A DNA stretch of 64,000 bases from Candidatus Peribacteria bacterium RIFCSPHIGHO2_02_FULL_49_16 (GCA_001788955.1 MFXT01000023.1:62001-126000); one strand, 5' to 3'; shown: positions 26,139 through 34,740, numbered from the stretch's first letter. Notes: generated by a model not told the origin, from the sequence alone. Made by a program: numbers and translations.

Positions 26139-27818
26139 ATAACGCATGAATGGCGTGACTTCGGGTGATTTCGGACCGATGGGTGGAATATCGAGAATCT
26201 GCAACGAAGGAATCGCGCGCTTTACGGTGACGGAAAGAATATCGGAATAACGCGCCGCGTGCGTGACGCCGTACTTCTCAAATACATCGCGCAATTTCTT
26301 CTCTGCCACAAGCCTCTCCACGGTCTCTTCTGCAAACAAAACAACGGAACGGTTGCCAATCGTCCCTATCTGTTCCAATCGTATCGGGGGAAGAGGAAAC
26401 GCAACAACACTATCGGCCGGAAGCTGTAAGAGCGAATCGGAAAGAGCAAGCGTGTCTGCAATGAGCGGACGCGCGTACGCCTTCGCAAAACGCACGCGAT
26501 TCGCCTGTACAAGCTGCAACGACACAAAGAATATGGCAAGGATTGATGCGGCATGTGTGATCCATCGTTTTCGTCCTCGTGTTATTTCCTCCGCGAACCA
26601 TCCGATGCCCACTGCCGCAAAAAGCGCAAAAATCCATCCCGTATCCATCAAATGATCGCGCGCAAAATAAAAAACGAAACGGATGACTGTTTCCGTAAAA
26701 ACCGGGATCCCGAGGAGACTGATTGCCAGGAAACGATTTTTTTTCCATACACATATGATTCCCGGAAGGATAAAGAGCCATAAAAATGCCCCGCCGAGCG
26801 TTTCCTGCAGGAAATAGGACGGGATGCTTCCAAAAAATAACCAGCCGCCGGTAAGAAGTTTCTCAAAAACGCCCGGATGCCCTACATCAAAATTGATACG
26901 GATTTTCTGTATTTGCATACGCTCAAGAGGACTCATGTCCGCCATTCTTTCTAAAAAAGCCGCATCGAATCTCTCCCGATCAAAGAAGTATGTGTATGGA
27001 TCCGGATACAAATGGAGATAAAAAGCATCTTGTATTTCGTTGTTACCGGGCCAGATACGCGCAAGATTCTGATTGACGGGATAACCGAGATCGCGGATGT
27101 CGCCCGCGTATGGCGCAAGATACATGATCCCCGCGCATAAAGAGTATATAAACGCTTTTGGCAACGCCTGTTTCCATTGCACGCGGTGATGCCACGCATA
27201 CATGCCAATGAACCATGGGAGAAAAATAAGAAATACATCCTTGGACGCGATGCACGCACCAAACAGGAGTCCCGAAGAAATCAATGCAATCCACTCATTC
27301 TTCTCTCGTAACAGGGCATACACGGCAAAACTCGCGAAGAGAAAGAGAAATGCAAACTGGTAATGATTCAACCATACTGCCTCTCTCCAATACATCGGCA
27401 TGAGAGCGAAAAGGATAATCGCGATCCATGCAGTCTTCGGGGAGAACGCCTTGTACGCAGTCAGCCACAAAAAAACCAGAGCGAAAGCAAGAACGAGAGC
27501 GGGCAGAAATGTCCATCCAAGGATACTGCTGAAAGGAACCCATCGCGCAAACACACCAAAAAGTGCGATGCTCAAACGCGAATCATTGGCATACGGAACA
27601 CCCAGATCAAGAAGCATCTCCGGCGTCAGAAAACGTCCGAGCGCATCCGTCATCGAAAACATTCCTGTTGCTGCGAAATTACGCACAGCAAGAAGCGGCG
27701 GAATATCGTACGGCATGCCAGCAAGAAGAGCTGGAAGCAGCCATACGCCAACCATCACCACGCCAAAAAGAAAAAGGAATGGAAGATGCCGACAAAGAGA
27801 AGAACGGTTTTTACGCAT
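26118..27818 (-). CDS. Polytopic membrane protein with C-terminal soluble domain, GT-C-like
   Basis: About 566 residues from ATG 27818 (MRKNRSSLC); in-frame ATGs at 27833 and 27848 are possible and no clear -10 decides among them. Around eleven hydrophobic segments are followed by about 120 soluble residues starting near ARPLIADTLALSDSL. The layout, with an early loop of MPYDIPPLLAVRNFA and NDSRLSIALFG, resembles GT39/GT83-type enzymes, but the acidic signature is weak. The C-terminal region, with VVAFPLPP and VTHAARYSDIL, resembles the extracytoplasmic tails of such proteins. Function beyond membrane glycosylation is unclear. Confidence 0.6.
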   Translation of the reverse strand: MRKNRSSLCRHLPFLFLFGVVMVGVWLLPALLAGMPYDIPPLLAVRNFAATGMFSMTDALGRFLTPEMLLDLGVPYANDSRLSIALFGVFARWVPFSSILGWTFLPALVLAFALVFLWLTAYKAFSPKTAWIAIILFALMPMYWREAVWLNHYQFAFLFLFASFAVYALLREKNEWIALISSGLLFGACIASKDVFLIFLPWFIGMYAWHHRVQWKQALPKAFIYSLCAGIMYLAPYAGDIRDLGYPVNQNLARIWPGNNEIQDAFYLHLYPDPYTYFFDRERFDAAFLERMADMSPLERMQIQKIRINFDVGHPGVFEKLLTGGWLFFGSIPSYFLQETLGGAFLWLFILPGIICVWKKNRFLAISLLGIPVFTETVIRFVFYFARDHLMDTGWIFALFAAVGIGWFAEEITRGRKRWITHAASILAIFFVSLQLVQANRVRFAKAYARPLIADTLALSDSLLQLPADSVVAFPLPPIRLEQIGTIGNRSVVLFAEETVERLVAEKKLRDVFEKYGVTHAARYSDILSVTVKRAIPSLQILDIPPIGPKSPEVTPFMRYLLHQVR

Positions 27819-27856
27819 GACGACATGCAGCATTGTCGCTACCATCACATCTTGAA

Positions 27857-28720
27857 ATGAAGAGCGAACAGAAACAAGAGCGGCAATGGAGAAAATGGCT
27901 CAAACTGATAGGCGTACTGATATTTGTATGGATTTTGAGCAGAATTGATTTCAGAGAAATATTTCTCCACATTCGTTCCGCAAAAATATCTTCCCTTTTT
28001 ATCGCATACATGCTCATTTTTGCCATGTATGGGGCGAAAACTCTTCGTTGGCACACATTGGCCAACAATGCGGGAGGCACAATGAAACTTCAAGATTCCT
28101 GGAGAATATTCAACATTGGCGTATTTCTTGGCAATATCACCCCGGGGAAAATCGGAGAATTTGGCCGCGCCGCGTATCTCAAAAAACACGGCGTATCTCT
28201 CCCGCGCGCCCTCGCCATCGCTCTCATCGATCGGCTTGCGGATGTTATAGTCATTGGTTTTCTTGCTCTCTTTGGCATGTGGCATCTTTTTGGAACACAA
28301 TGGTCTTTCGTGCTTGGTGGCATGGCAATGACAATGATCATCACGGGATTTCTGGCAAGAAAAACCGGCATGGGTATACAACTGAAGACGATCTCGATCA
28401 TCATGTTCTGGACGCTCTGCAGTTGGCTCATCTACTTTATATGGACTCTTCTTCTTGCACGAAGCATCGGCATCGACCTTCGCGCAATTACGCTCGTATC
28501 TGCACTTACGATCACGGGCATCGTGTCGCTCCTTCCCATTGCTCCAGCCGGCCTCGGTACGCGTGACGCCGCTCTACTCACCCTTCTTACGCCCTTCGGC
28601 ATACAAGCCGAACAAACAGTCGCCCTTGCGTTCATGATGTTTATCGGAATTCTTTTCAGCAGTATGCTTGGCGGATGGTATTGGTTCAGACACAGTGATC
28701 ACTGTTCCACACATCAGTGA
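27857..28720 (+). CDS. UPF0104/LPG_synthase_TM family membrane protein
   Basis: 287 residues with seven or eight membrane helices. TPGKIGEFGRAAYLKK followed by LIDRLADVIVIG, and PIAPAGLGTRDAALLTL near residue 235, are hallmarks of the MprF-flippase/AglD-like family (lysylphosphatidylglycerol synthase TM region, UPF0104). Members act as lipid flippases or glycosyltransferase-associated proteins. ATG 27857 gives a basic cytoplasmic N-terminus MKSEQKQERQWRKWLK. The stop overlaps that of the convergent 562-residue protein by seven bases. Confidence 0.8.
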   Translation: MKSEQKQERQWRKWLKLIGVLIFVWILSRIDFREIFLHIRSAKISSLFIAYMLIFAMYGAKTLRWHTLANNAGGTMKLQDSWRIFNIGVFLGNITPGKIGEFGRAAYLKKHGVSLPRALAIALIDRLADVIVIGFLALFGMWHLFGTQWSFVLGGMAMTMIITGFLARKTGMGIQLKTISIIMFWTLCSWLIYFIWTLLLARSIGIDLRAITLVSALTITGIVSLLPIAPAGLGTRDAALLTLLTPFGIQAEQTVALAFMMFIGILFSSMLGGWYWFRHSDHCSTHQ

Positions 28721-30402
28721 TCCGGGCAACGCACTTCACGAACAACACGAATCTGTTTTTCTGTATTGAGCGTTTCTAATTGTTCTGCAGTGAAATGCAC
28801 GCGCTGTGCATCAAATTCTTGCGACTGGAAATATCGTGATTGCGGCACGTAGCGCACAAAGAACTCATCGCCAAATTGGAGCGCGGAGAATTGCACATCA
28901 CCGGTGATGTGGACGATATCTGCTATGTGAATCGATCCTTCGCCAATATCCACCAAGCGCTCAAAGCGCACAGGGACTTTTCCGCTCTTGAGCATAAGGA
29001 GACAACGAATGAATCCTTTGATTTTATACGCAAAGAGCGTGTTCCATCCAAAGAGAAGAAGAATCGCGCGAAACACGATCAGTTTCACCGGCGTAAACAG
29101 TTTGTTACTCGGAACACGATGCAGGGAACCTGATACGGAAAATCCATGTTCTTTTGATGTAAACACATAGTCGGGATCAATCCACTGCGATGTGATCACA
29201 TCTCCGGCAGTTGTCTGACCGATGATGCCGCAATCGCAAAGAAGTTGTTTTTTTTCATGGATATCAAACATCTTCACAACTCCCCCCTTCGCCGCATTGG
29301 CAACGAGATATGCATTGTCTTTTTTTTGAATAAAGAAACGGCCTTGGGGGAATGTTTTTTGAAAGTCCAGACGCTCATAGGGAAGCTCTGCTTGTGTCAT
29401 CCTGAGCTCTGTCGAAGGACGCTCCCCATAATCCACCCACGATTCCAGATGTTCCGCGGTACGATACAAGAAATACCGATCCGCCATGATCTCTGCCGGA
29501 ACAATTTTTCCATCCCGCAAACTTTCGAGCATCGCATCGGCTATGCGTCCCGCCAGCGGCATTTCAGGCGCGAGGATTTCGCATCCGTGCGAATAGAAAT
29601 GCAACGTGTTGCGACTGCCCATGCTCCCTGCATAGAATCCGTTTGGGTAAACAAAATAGCTCAAAAATTCGATCGCTTTCTCCATGACTCCCTTGAGCCC
29701 TGGATCACGGTTGAGTTTGTACACCTTCCCTAAAAAACTCACCGTCGCAGAAAGATAACCGATATCCGCACCGTCATACTCCAAACTCCATCCTTCAGGA
29801 TTGCAGAATGTTAAAAACTCTTCGAGTTTCTGTTCGTACCCTTCACGCAACCATTCTTCCCGCAAAACAGTATACGCGTAATAGACAGGAAGAACCGCCA
29901 TCGCGTGATGATTCGCCAAAACCCCATGTTCATCATACCGAATGATATACTTCGCTGCCTTGCGACAAGCGATAAAAAATGGTTCGCGAAGCTCATCTGG
30001 AAATTCTTTTCGTTCATGCAAAAGCATATAACTCTTGAGCATTCCGTATAACAGAAAACCCGTCGGCCCCGTCCACCCGTGTTCATTGGGGTAGAATTCA
30101 TCAAAGGAACCGTCGCGATGTTGAATGTGCATCCAGTACTTGATCCCTGCCAGAATCCACTCGAGCATTTTGGGCTGATCTTTGTACATATTGCCCGGCA
30201 TATCGTGGGAATATGCCAATGTGAGCGACAACACCCCAAACTGTGGCAACGCATCGGGGAAATCCACTGTCTTATCCAACCAAAAGGTCCTCTTAAAGCA
30301 TCCGTATGTCGGAGAGAATGCATTTCGATCCTGCAGACTCAAAAGCCGCGGGATTTGGCAAAGTGCTTTCTCTGCATACACATGACGTAAACCGGAAGAC
30401 AT
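28714..30402 (-). CDS. Large protein with predicted alpha/alpha-toroid fold, polysaccharide-lyase/heparinase-like
   Basis: 562 residues, not firmly recognised. The first 300 residues are helix-rich with repeated aromatic and Gly patches (AGIKYWMHIQHRDGSFDEFY, GPTGFLLYGMLKSYMLL, ANHHAMAVLPVYYAYTVL), like the incomplete toroids of heparinase II/III or alginate lyases. The remainder is beta-rich, with KDNAYLVANAAKGGVVKMFD. No signal peptide is seen. The segment RPSTELRMTQAELPYE (about residues 328-343) is encoded by an interspersed repeat and lies at the junction between the helical and beta parts. Lyase, glycosidase or a scaffold are possible. Confidence 0.5.
   Translation of the reverse strand: MSSGLRHVYAEKALCQIPRLLSLQDRNAFSPTYGCFKRTFWLDKTVDFPDALPQFGVLSLTLAYSHDMPGNMYKDQPKMLEWILAGIKYWMHIQHRDGSFDEFYPNEHGWTGPTGFLLYGMLKSYMLLHERKEFPDELREPFFIACRKAAKYIIRYDEHGVLANHHAMAVLPVYYAYTVLREEWLREGYEQKLEEFLTFCNPEGWSLEYDGADIGYLSATVSFLGKVYKLNRDPGLKGVMEKAIEFLSYFVYPNGFYAGSMGSRNTLHFYSHGCEILAPEMPLAGRIADAMLESLRDGKIVPAEIMADRYFLYRTAEHLESWVDYGERPSTELRMTQAELPYERLDFQKTFPQGRFFIQKKDNAYLVANAAKGGVVKMFDIHEKKQLLCDCGIIGQTTAGDVITSQWIDPDYVFTSKEHGFSVSGSLHRVPSNKLFTPVKLIVFRAILLLFGWNTLFAYKIKGFIRCLLMLKSGKVPVRFERLVDIGEGSIHIADIVHITGDVQFSALQFGDEFFVRYVPQSRYFQSQEFDAQRVHFTAEQLETLNTEKQIRVVREVRCPDH
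29396..29423 (-). repeat. GTCATCCTGAGC-type interspersed repeat within the toroid-protein gene
   Basis: On the plus strand it reads GTCATCCTGAGC then TCTGTCGAAGGACG, the same consensus as 6129-6151. The gene reads it in the opposite sense as RPSTELRMT, so both orientations are tolerated in coding sequence. Confidence 0.7.
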
Positions 30403-30412
30403 GGGATGATAT

Positions 30413-30461
30413 CCTACAACCTACAACCTATCACCTACAACCTGTAACCTACCACCTCGTT
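30413..30461 (+). repeat. Period-7 tandem repeat array (CCTACAA-like), seven units
   Basis: Seven consecutive heptamers, CCTACAA, CCTACAA, CCTATCA, CCTACAA, CCTGTAA, CCTACCA, CCTCGTT, run exactly up to ATG 30462. They fill most of the 59-bp divergent gap between two genes. Each unit starts with CCT; the rest drifts. Confidence 0.85.
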
Positions 30462-31343
30462 ATGCTCTCCCTCATCATCCCCGTCTTCAACGAAGAAAAC
30501 AGTATCGAAAAAACTGTTGCCACGCTCCACACTGCCCTCGAGACATACGATGGAGATTTTGAAATTGTCGTTGTGAATGACGGCAGTACGGATCGAACGC
30601 AGGAAACTCTTTCCAAACTCAATCTGCAAAAACTGCGTATCGAAACACATCCGATCAATCGCGGCTACGGCGCATCGATAAAAACAGGTATTCGTCGATC
30701 AACAGGAGAATGGATTGCAACTGTCGATGCGGACGGCACATATCCGCTCGAAGATTTTCCAAAACTCATCGAAACTCTGAAAAAACAAAAGGCGGATATG
30801 GTCGTTGGCGCACGCACAAAGAAAGGTGTGAAAATACCTCTTGTTCGCAGACCGGCCAAAGCGATCATTAATTGGCTTGCCAACATTCTCTGTGGCATGA
30901 AGATTCCGGATGTGAATTCCGGCATGCGTATTTTTACGCGCGATCTTGCCAAGCATTTTATGCATCTGTATCCCCAACGCTTTTCTTTTACGATGACGAT
31001 TACGCTCGCCGCACTTACCAATGATTACCTCGTGCATTTTGAACCTATTGATTACTACAAACGCACGGGAAAAAGCACAATGAGCGCAGGATTCAATGGC
31101 ATCCGTCATTTCTTGCAATTCCTCGGGCTCATTGTTCGTATTACGACATATTTTCGGCCACTGCGATTTTTCGCGTGGCCCGGCATTCTTTTTGGGCTCG
31201 GTGGTATGGCAACCATCACCTGGACCCTTGTTACAGACAACAATATCTCTGACGCCGGTCTCCTTCTGCTACTCACAGGAATCCAAATCGGCCTCTTTGG
31301 TATATTAGCGGATGGTGTTGTGCGTAATAGAAACGCTGCCTAA
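30462..31343 (+). CDS. Glycosyltransferase family 2, GtrB/DPM1-like with C-terminal membrane helices
   Basis: 293 residues. MLSLIIPVFNEENSIEKTV and VVNDGSTDRTQE are the nucleotide-binding start, TVDADGTYP is the DxD site, and DVNSGMRIFTRDL is the DPM1-type acceptor region. Two hydrophobic segments at the end (FFAWPGILFGLGGMATITW and LLLLLTGIQIGLFG) match GtrB/CsbB-like polyprenol-phosphate glycosyltransferases. ATG 30462 directly follows the heptamer array, so promoter elements may lie within that array. It opens the long plus-strand run to 38951. Confidence 0.85.
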   Translation: MLSLIIPVFNEENSIEKTVATLHTALETYDGDFEIVVVNDGSTDRTQETLSKLNLQKLRIETHPINRGYGASIKTGIRRSTGEWIATVDADGTYPLEDFPKLIETLKKQKADMVVGARTKKGVKIPLVRRPAKAIINWLANILCGMKIPDVNSGMRIFTRDLAKHFMHLYPQRFSFTMTITLAALTNDYLVHFEPIDYYKRTGKSTMSAGFNGIRHFLQFLGLIVRITTYFRPLRFFAWPGILFGLGGMATITWTLVTDNNISDAGLLLLLTGIQIGLFGILADGVVRNRNAA

Positions 31344-31365
31344 ACTGCATCCTATCATCTCATCC

Positions 31366-31524
31366 ATGTCCAAGCTCTCTATCTTCACCGAACTCTGGGC
31401 ATTTATGCGCGTCCGTAAAAAGTGGTGGCTGCTGCCCATTCTTCTTGTTGTCATTCTCTTTGCCACTCTCCTCATCTTCGCCCAAACTTCCCCCCTCGCT
31501 CCCTTCATCTACACCCTTGTATGA
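31366..31524 (+). CDS. DUF5989 small membrane protein, copy 1
   Basis: 52 residues: MSKLSIFTELWAF, then RVRKKWWLLP, one membrane helix and AQTSPLAPFIYTLV. This is the DUF5989 pattern; the family sits beside SxtJ-like proteins and NodU/CmcH carbamoyltransferases in many genomes, as here. It may help anchor or regulate the carbamoyltransferase at the membrane (inference). Thirty-six of 52 residues match copy 2. Confidence 0.85.
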   Translation: MSKLSIFTELWAFMRVRKKWWLLPILLVVILFATLLIFAQTSPLAPFIYTLV

Positions 31525-31564
31525 GGTTGTAGGCCTACCACCTCAAGAACCTACCAACTCGCCC
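31525..31564 (+). repeat. CCTACCA-type repeat with inverted arm between the DUF5989 copies
   Basis: GAGGTTGTAGG (about 31525-31535) faces CCTACCACCTC, a near-perfect inverted repeat with one mismatch, then a further CCTACCA unit. It is built from the same heptamer family as 30413-30461 and 31732-31766. Confidence 0.65.
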
Positions 31565-31723
31565 ATGTCCAAACTCTCTATCTTCGCCGAAATCTGGATG
31601 TTTCTCCGTGTACGGAAAAAATGGTGGCTCCTGCCATTGATTCTTCTCATTACGCTCCTGGGTCTCATTCTCATTTTTGCCCAAGGCTCACCATTAGCGC
31701 CGTTTATTTATACAGTTTTTTAA
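31565..31723 (+). CDS. DUF5989 small membrane protein, copy 2
   Basis: 52 residues, a tandem duplicate of the gene 41 bases upstream. MSKLSIF, RVRKKWWLLP and SPLAPFIYT are unchanged; differences concentrate in the membrane helix. Typical clusters carry one copy, so two in a row is unusual. The heptamer-type repeats on both sides could have promoted the duplication. Confidence 0.85.
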   Translation: MSKLSIFAEIWMFLRVRKKWWLLPLILLITLLGLILIFAQGSPLAPFIYTVF

Positions 31724-31731
31724 AAGACAAC

Positions 31732-31766
31732 CCTACAACCTAAAACCTATAACCTATAACCTGTCC
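31732..31766 (+). repeat. Period-7 tandem repeat array (CCTATAA-like), five units
   Basis: Units CCTACAA, CCTAAAA, CCTATAA, CCTATAA, CCTGTCC end two bases before GTG 31769. The junctions create TATAAC boxes; the last (about 31756-31761) ends seven bases before the GTG, the spacing used by the leaderless promoters in this window. Confidence 0.85.
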
Positions 31767-31768
31767 TT

Positions 31769-31999
31769 GTGAATCTCCCCACACCCTTCAAGCAACTCTA
31801 TGCACTCTGGATGAAATTTAGCCATGTGTTGGGCATGGTGATGAGCAAGATCATTCTCACGCTCTTGTGGCTCGTGGGATTCGGCATCTATGGAATTGTG
31901 TTCAAGATGATCAATCTCTTGAGAAGAGAGAAACAGAAAGAATCATATTGGAAGGACACGGAGAAAGACTTTGACAGTAGCATGAAGTATCAATTCTAA
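31769..31999 (+). CDS. SxtJ-family membrane protein, short form
   Basis: 76 residues from GTG 31769. FKQLYALWMKFSHVLGMVMSKIILTLLWLVGFGIYGIVFKMI matches the second half of SxtJ-like proteins, which usually run to about 130 residues with an extra pair of helices in front. No upstream in-frame start supplies that part, so this is a natural short form or an old truncation. The C-terminus KDTEKDFDSSMKYQF is polar. Its stop shares a base with the carbamoyltransferase start (TAATG), a strong sign of joint function. Confidence 0.75.
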   Translation: MNLPTPFKQLYALWMKFSHVLGMVMSKIILTLLWLVGFGIYGIVFKMINLLRREKQKESYWKDTEKDFDSSMKYQF

Positions 32000-33762
32000 T
32001 GGAAAAACCCATCTACATCCTCGGCATCTCCTGTTATTACCATGACAGCGGCATCGCACTTCTGAAAGACGGAGAAATTATTTTTGCCGCGCAGGAAGAA
32101 CGCTACACGCGAAAGAAACATGATGAATCATTTCCCAGTAAGGCAATCGAACATGCATTGCAACACGCCAGTATCACCATACATGACATCAATGCCATTG
32201 GCTTTTATGAAAAACCGCTTCTGAAATTTTTTGACCGCATCCTGTATACCTATTTCAAAGTTTGGCCAAAAGGACTCATTTCTTATCATCGCGCGATGCA
32301 GGAATGGATGACAAAAAAGCTCTGGATCCCGCACAACATTAAAAAAGAATTGAAGTACAAAGGCCCCATTTACTTCACCACCCATCACGAATCGCACGCA
32401 GCATCGTCGTACTACTGCAGCGGATTTTCGGACGCAACCATCGTTACTGTCGATGGCGTTGGCGAATGGGCAACGACAACCATGGGCTATGGAAGAGGAT
32501 CGGACATGAAACTCACGAAGGAAATTCACTTTCCCCATTCTCTCGGTCTCCTCTACTCCGCAATCACCTACTATCTCGGTTTTAAGGTGAACAGCGCTGA
32601 ATACAAGGTAATGGGACTTGCTCCGTATGGCGAACCGAAGTACAGAGATCATATCAAGAAACTCATCGATGTACAAGAGGACGGAAGTTTTGCACTCAAC
32701 ATGAAGTACTTCACTTATGAATACGGACTGCGAATGACGGGGAAGAAGATGGAGGAACTGTTCGGACAGAAAACGCGCAAAGCAGAATCTCCACTCGAAC
32801 AATTCCACAAAGATGTGGCACGATCTCTTCAGGAAGTCACTGAAGAGGTGATGCTGAAAATCGTGAAACACGCAAAGCAGCTCCATCCATCAGAGAATCT
32901 TTGCCTCGCCGGAGGTGTTGCACTCAACTGTGTTGCGAATGGAAAAATTTTACGAGACGGTCTCTTCAAAGATATCTTCATTCAACCGGCGGCGGGAGAT
33001 GCCGGCGGCGCACTGGGCGTCGCACTTGCCATCTGGCACCGGCAATTCCATGGAGAACGTCTCCCGAAAATGAGACACGCGTACTTGGGAAATGAATATT
33101 CCAACGAAGAAATTGAAGCTTTTCTTAAGGAGCAGAATATGCCATACGAAACATTGTCTGACGAAGAAGTAATCACACGCACTGCTGAACTTCTTGAAGG
33201 AACCAACGTTATAGGATGGTACCAGGGACGTATGGAATTCGGCCCCCGATCTCTCGGCAACCGTTCCATTATCGCGGATGCACGCAACAAAGAAAACTGG
33301 CAAAAAGTGAACCTCAAAATCAAATTCCGCGAGAGTTTTCGACCTTTTGCACCGACTGTCCTCGAAGAGAAAATTTCTGAATGGTTCGACTTGGATCGCG
33401 AGAGTCCGTACATGTTATTGGTCGCCGATGTTCACCCGGATAAACGCGAAAAAATTCCCGCCGTGACACACGTGGACGGTTCCGCACGCATTCAAACAAT
33501 AAACCATGAGCAAAACCCGAAATACTATGATCTTATCAAAGCATTCGATGCGCGCACCGGTTGCCCCGTCATCATCAACACTTCCTTCAACGTCCGCGGC
33601 GAACCCATTGTGGAAGCACCAAAAGACGCTCTCAACTGCTTTTTACATACACAGATGGATTACCTTGTTATGGGCAATTTCCTATTAGACAAGAAAAAAT
33701 TATCAGAGCAACCGGAAGCAGAAGGGCAGAAGGAATATCTGGAAAAGTTCGAACTCGATTAA
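31999..33762 (+). CDS. Carbamoyltransferase, NodU/CmcH family
   Basis: 587 residues, full length. The N-terminal Kae1-like domain begins ILGISCYYHDSGIALLKDG and contains HHESHAASSYY (about residue 130, metal-binding histidines) and GGVALNCVANGKIL (about 303). The C-terminal domain has GRMEFGPRSLGNRS (about 410) and NTSFNVRGEP. The family moves a carbamoyl group from carbamoyl phosphate, via carbamoyl-adenylate, to a hydroxyl of a sugar or antibiotic. With DUF5989 and SxtJ beside it and no signal peptide, it likely acts at the inner membrane face. A second carbamoyltransferase lies at 53368-55002. Confidence 0.92.
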   Translation: MEKPIYILGISCYYHDSGIALLKDGEIIFAAQEERYTRKKHDESFPSKAIEHALQHASITIHDINAIGFYEKPLLKFFDRILYTYFKVWPKGLISYHRAMQEWMTKKLWIPHNIKKELKYKGPIYFTTHHESHAASSYYCSGFSDATIVTVDGVGEWATTTMGYGRGSDMKLTKEIHFPHSLGLLYSAITYYLGFKVNSAEYKVMGLAPYGEPKYRDHIKKLIDVQEDGSFALNMKYFTYEYGLRMTGKKMEELFGQKTRKAESPLEQFHKDVARSLQEVTEEVMLKIVKHAKQLHPSENLCLAGGVALNCVANGKILRDGLFKDIFIQPAAGDAGGALGVALAIWHRQFHGERLPKMRHAYLGNEYSNEEIEAFLKEQNMPYETLSDEEVITRTAELLEGTNVIGWYQGRMEFGPRSLGNRSIIADARNKENWQKVNLKIKFRESFRPFAPTVLEEKISEWFDLDRESPYMLLVADVHPDKREKIPAVTHVDGSARIQTINHEQNPKYYDLIKAFDARTGCPVIINTSFNVRGEPIVEAPKDALNCFLHTQMDYLVMGNFLLDKKKLSEQPEAEGQKEYLEKFELD

Positions 33763-33770
33763 GCATACTC

Positions 33771-34730
33771 ATGCTTTCCCTTCTCCGCTGTCCACAAATC
33801 GGCTCCCTCCTCATGCGAGAAAAAAACATGCTTCGCTGTGCAGAAGGTCATACATACCCCATCGAAAACAATATTCCTCTCCTTTTGACGCCCACAAAAT
33901 CTCCTAAAGAGGAAGAAACGCGAAGAAAGATACAGAAGTTTTATGAGACGGTAACCTTCCCCGGTTACGACGATATCGATAACCCATCCGTATTAATGGA
34001 CAAAGCACAGAAAAGCGGCTTTGGAAAGTGGGTCGACGAAGCAATTTCCCCGATCAGCACGGTGTTGGAAGTTGGTTGTGGAACAGGTCAGATGACAAAT
34101 TTTCTTGGTCTTGTGTCAACAAGAAATGTCATAGGCGTCGACCAAAGTATTCCATCTCTTACACTCGGACAGAAATTCAAGGAACAATTCGAACTGAAAA
34201 ACGTCCATTTTGTACAAGGCAATATCTTTGCGATGCCGATAAAACCAGAAAGCGTTGACGTTCTCATATGCTCCGGTGTTCTTCATCACACACCCGATCC
34301 GAAAGGCGGATATATGGAGCTTCTCAAACTGGTGAAACCCGAGGGACATATCCTGATAGGACTCTACAATACCTACGCCCGCATTCCTCTCGGCATTCGC
34401 AAATGCATCTTCAGAGCAACCGGTAACCTCTTTCGCTTTCTTGATGCGCATATGCGCCGAAAAGACGTTGATTCCACCAAGAAAGAAATCTGGTTTGCGG
34501 ATCAGTACAGAAATCCCCATGAATCGTGGCATAGCGTTGACGAGGTTCTTCGATGGTTCGAGGAAACGGATGTGGAATTTTTAAGCTGTGTACCCGGCGC
34601 ATCCGGAAATCTTTTCACAAAACATCCGCAGGGATCGCGATGCGGACACATTCTCACGCAACTCGGCTGGATACTCACCATCGGCAGGGAAGGAGGGTTA
34701 TTTGTACTCGTAGGCAAGAAAAAAAGGTAA
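33771..34730 (+). CDS. SAM-dependent methyltransferase with Trm112-like N-terminus
   Basis: 319 residues. The first 45 residues (LLRCPQIGSLLMREKNMLRCAEGHTYPIENNIPLLL) look like a Trm112/YcaR-type zinc module, but only two of the usual four metal cysteines remain, so zinc binding is doubtful. The methyltransferase domain has LEVGCGTGQMTNFL, VDQSIPSL, and LICSGVLHHTPDPKGG. ATG 33771 follows the carbamoyltransferase stop by eight bases. A long C-terminal part of about 110 residues has HESWHSVDEVLRWFEET, seen in larger Methyltransf_25-type proteins. Target unknown. Confidence 0.8.
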   Translation: MLSLLRCPQIGSLLMREKNMLRCAEGHTYPIENNIPLLLTPTKSPKEEETRRKIQKFYETVTFPGYDDIDNPSVLMDKAQKSGFGKWVDEAISPISTVLEVGCGTGQMTNFLGLVSTRNVIGVDQSIPSLTLGQKFKEQFELKNVHFVQGNIFAMPIKPESVDVLICSGVLHHTPDPKGGYMELLKLVKPEGHILIGLYNTYARIPLGIRKCIFRATGNLFRFLDAHMRRKDVDSTKKEIWFADQYRNPHESWHSVDEVLRWFEETDVEFLSCVPGASGNLFTKHPQGSRCGHILTQLGWILTIGREGGLFVLVGKKKR

Positions 34731-34740
34731 AGTAACAGGC

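Noticed and set aside
27363-27860. 165-codon plus-strand open frame opposite the GT-C-like gene
   Set aside because: Low-complexity basic translation that mirrors a hydrophobic membrane protein on the other strand; no start signal.
30413-31766. CRISPR array or telomere-like repeat
   Set aside because: Units are 7 bp, degenerate and few, without spacers; they lie in internal gene gaps, not at a replicon end.
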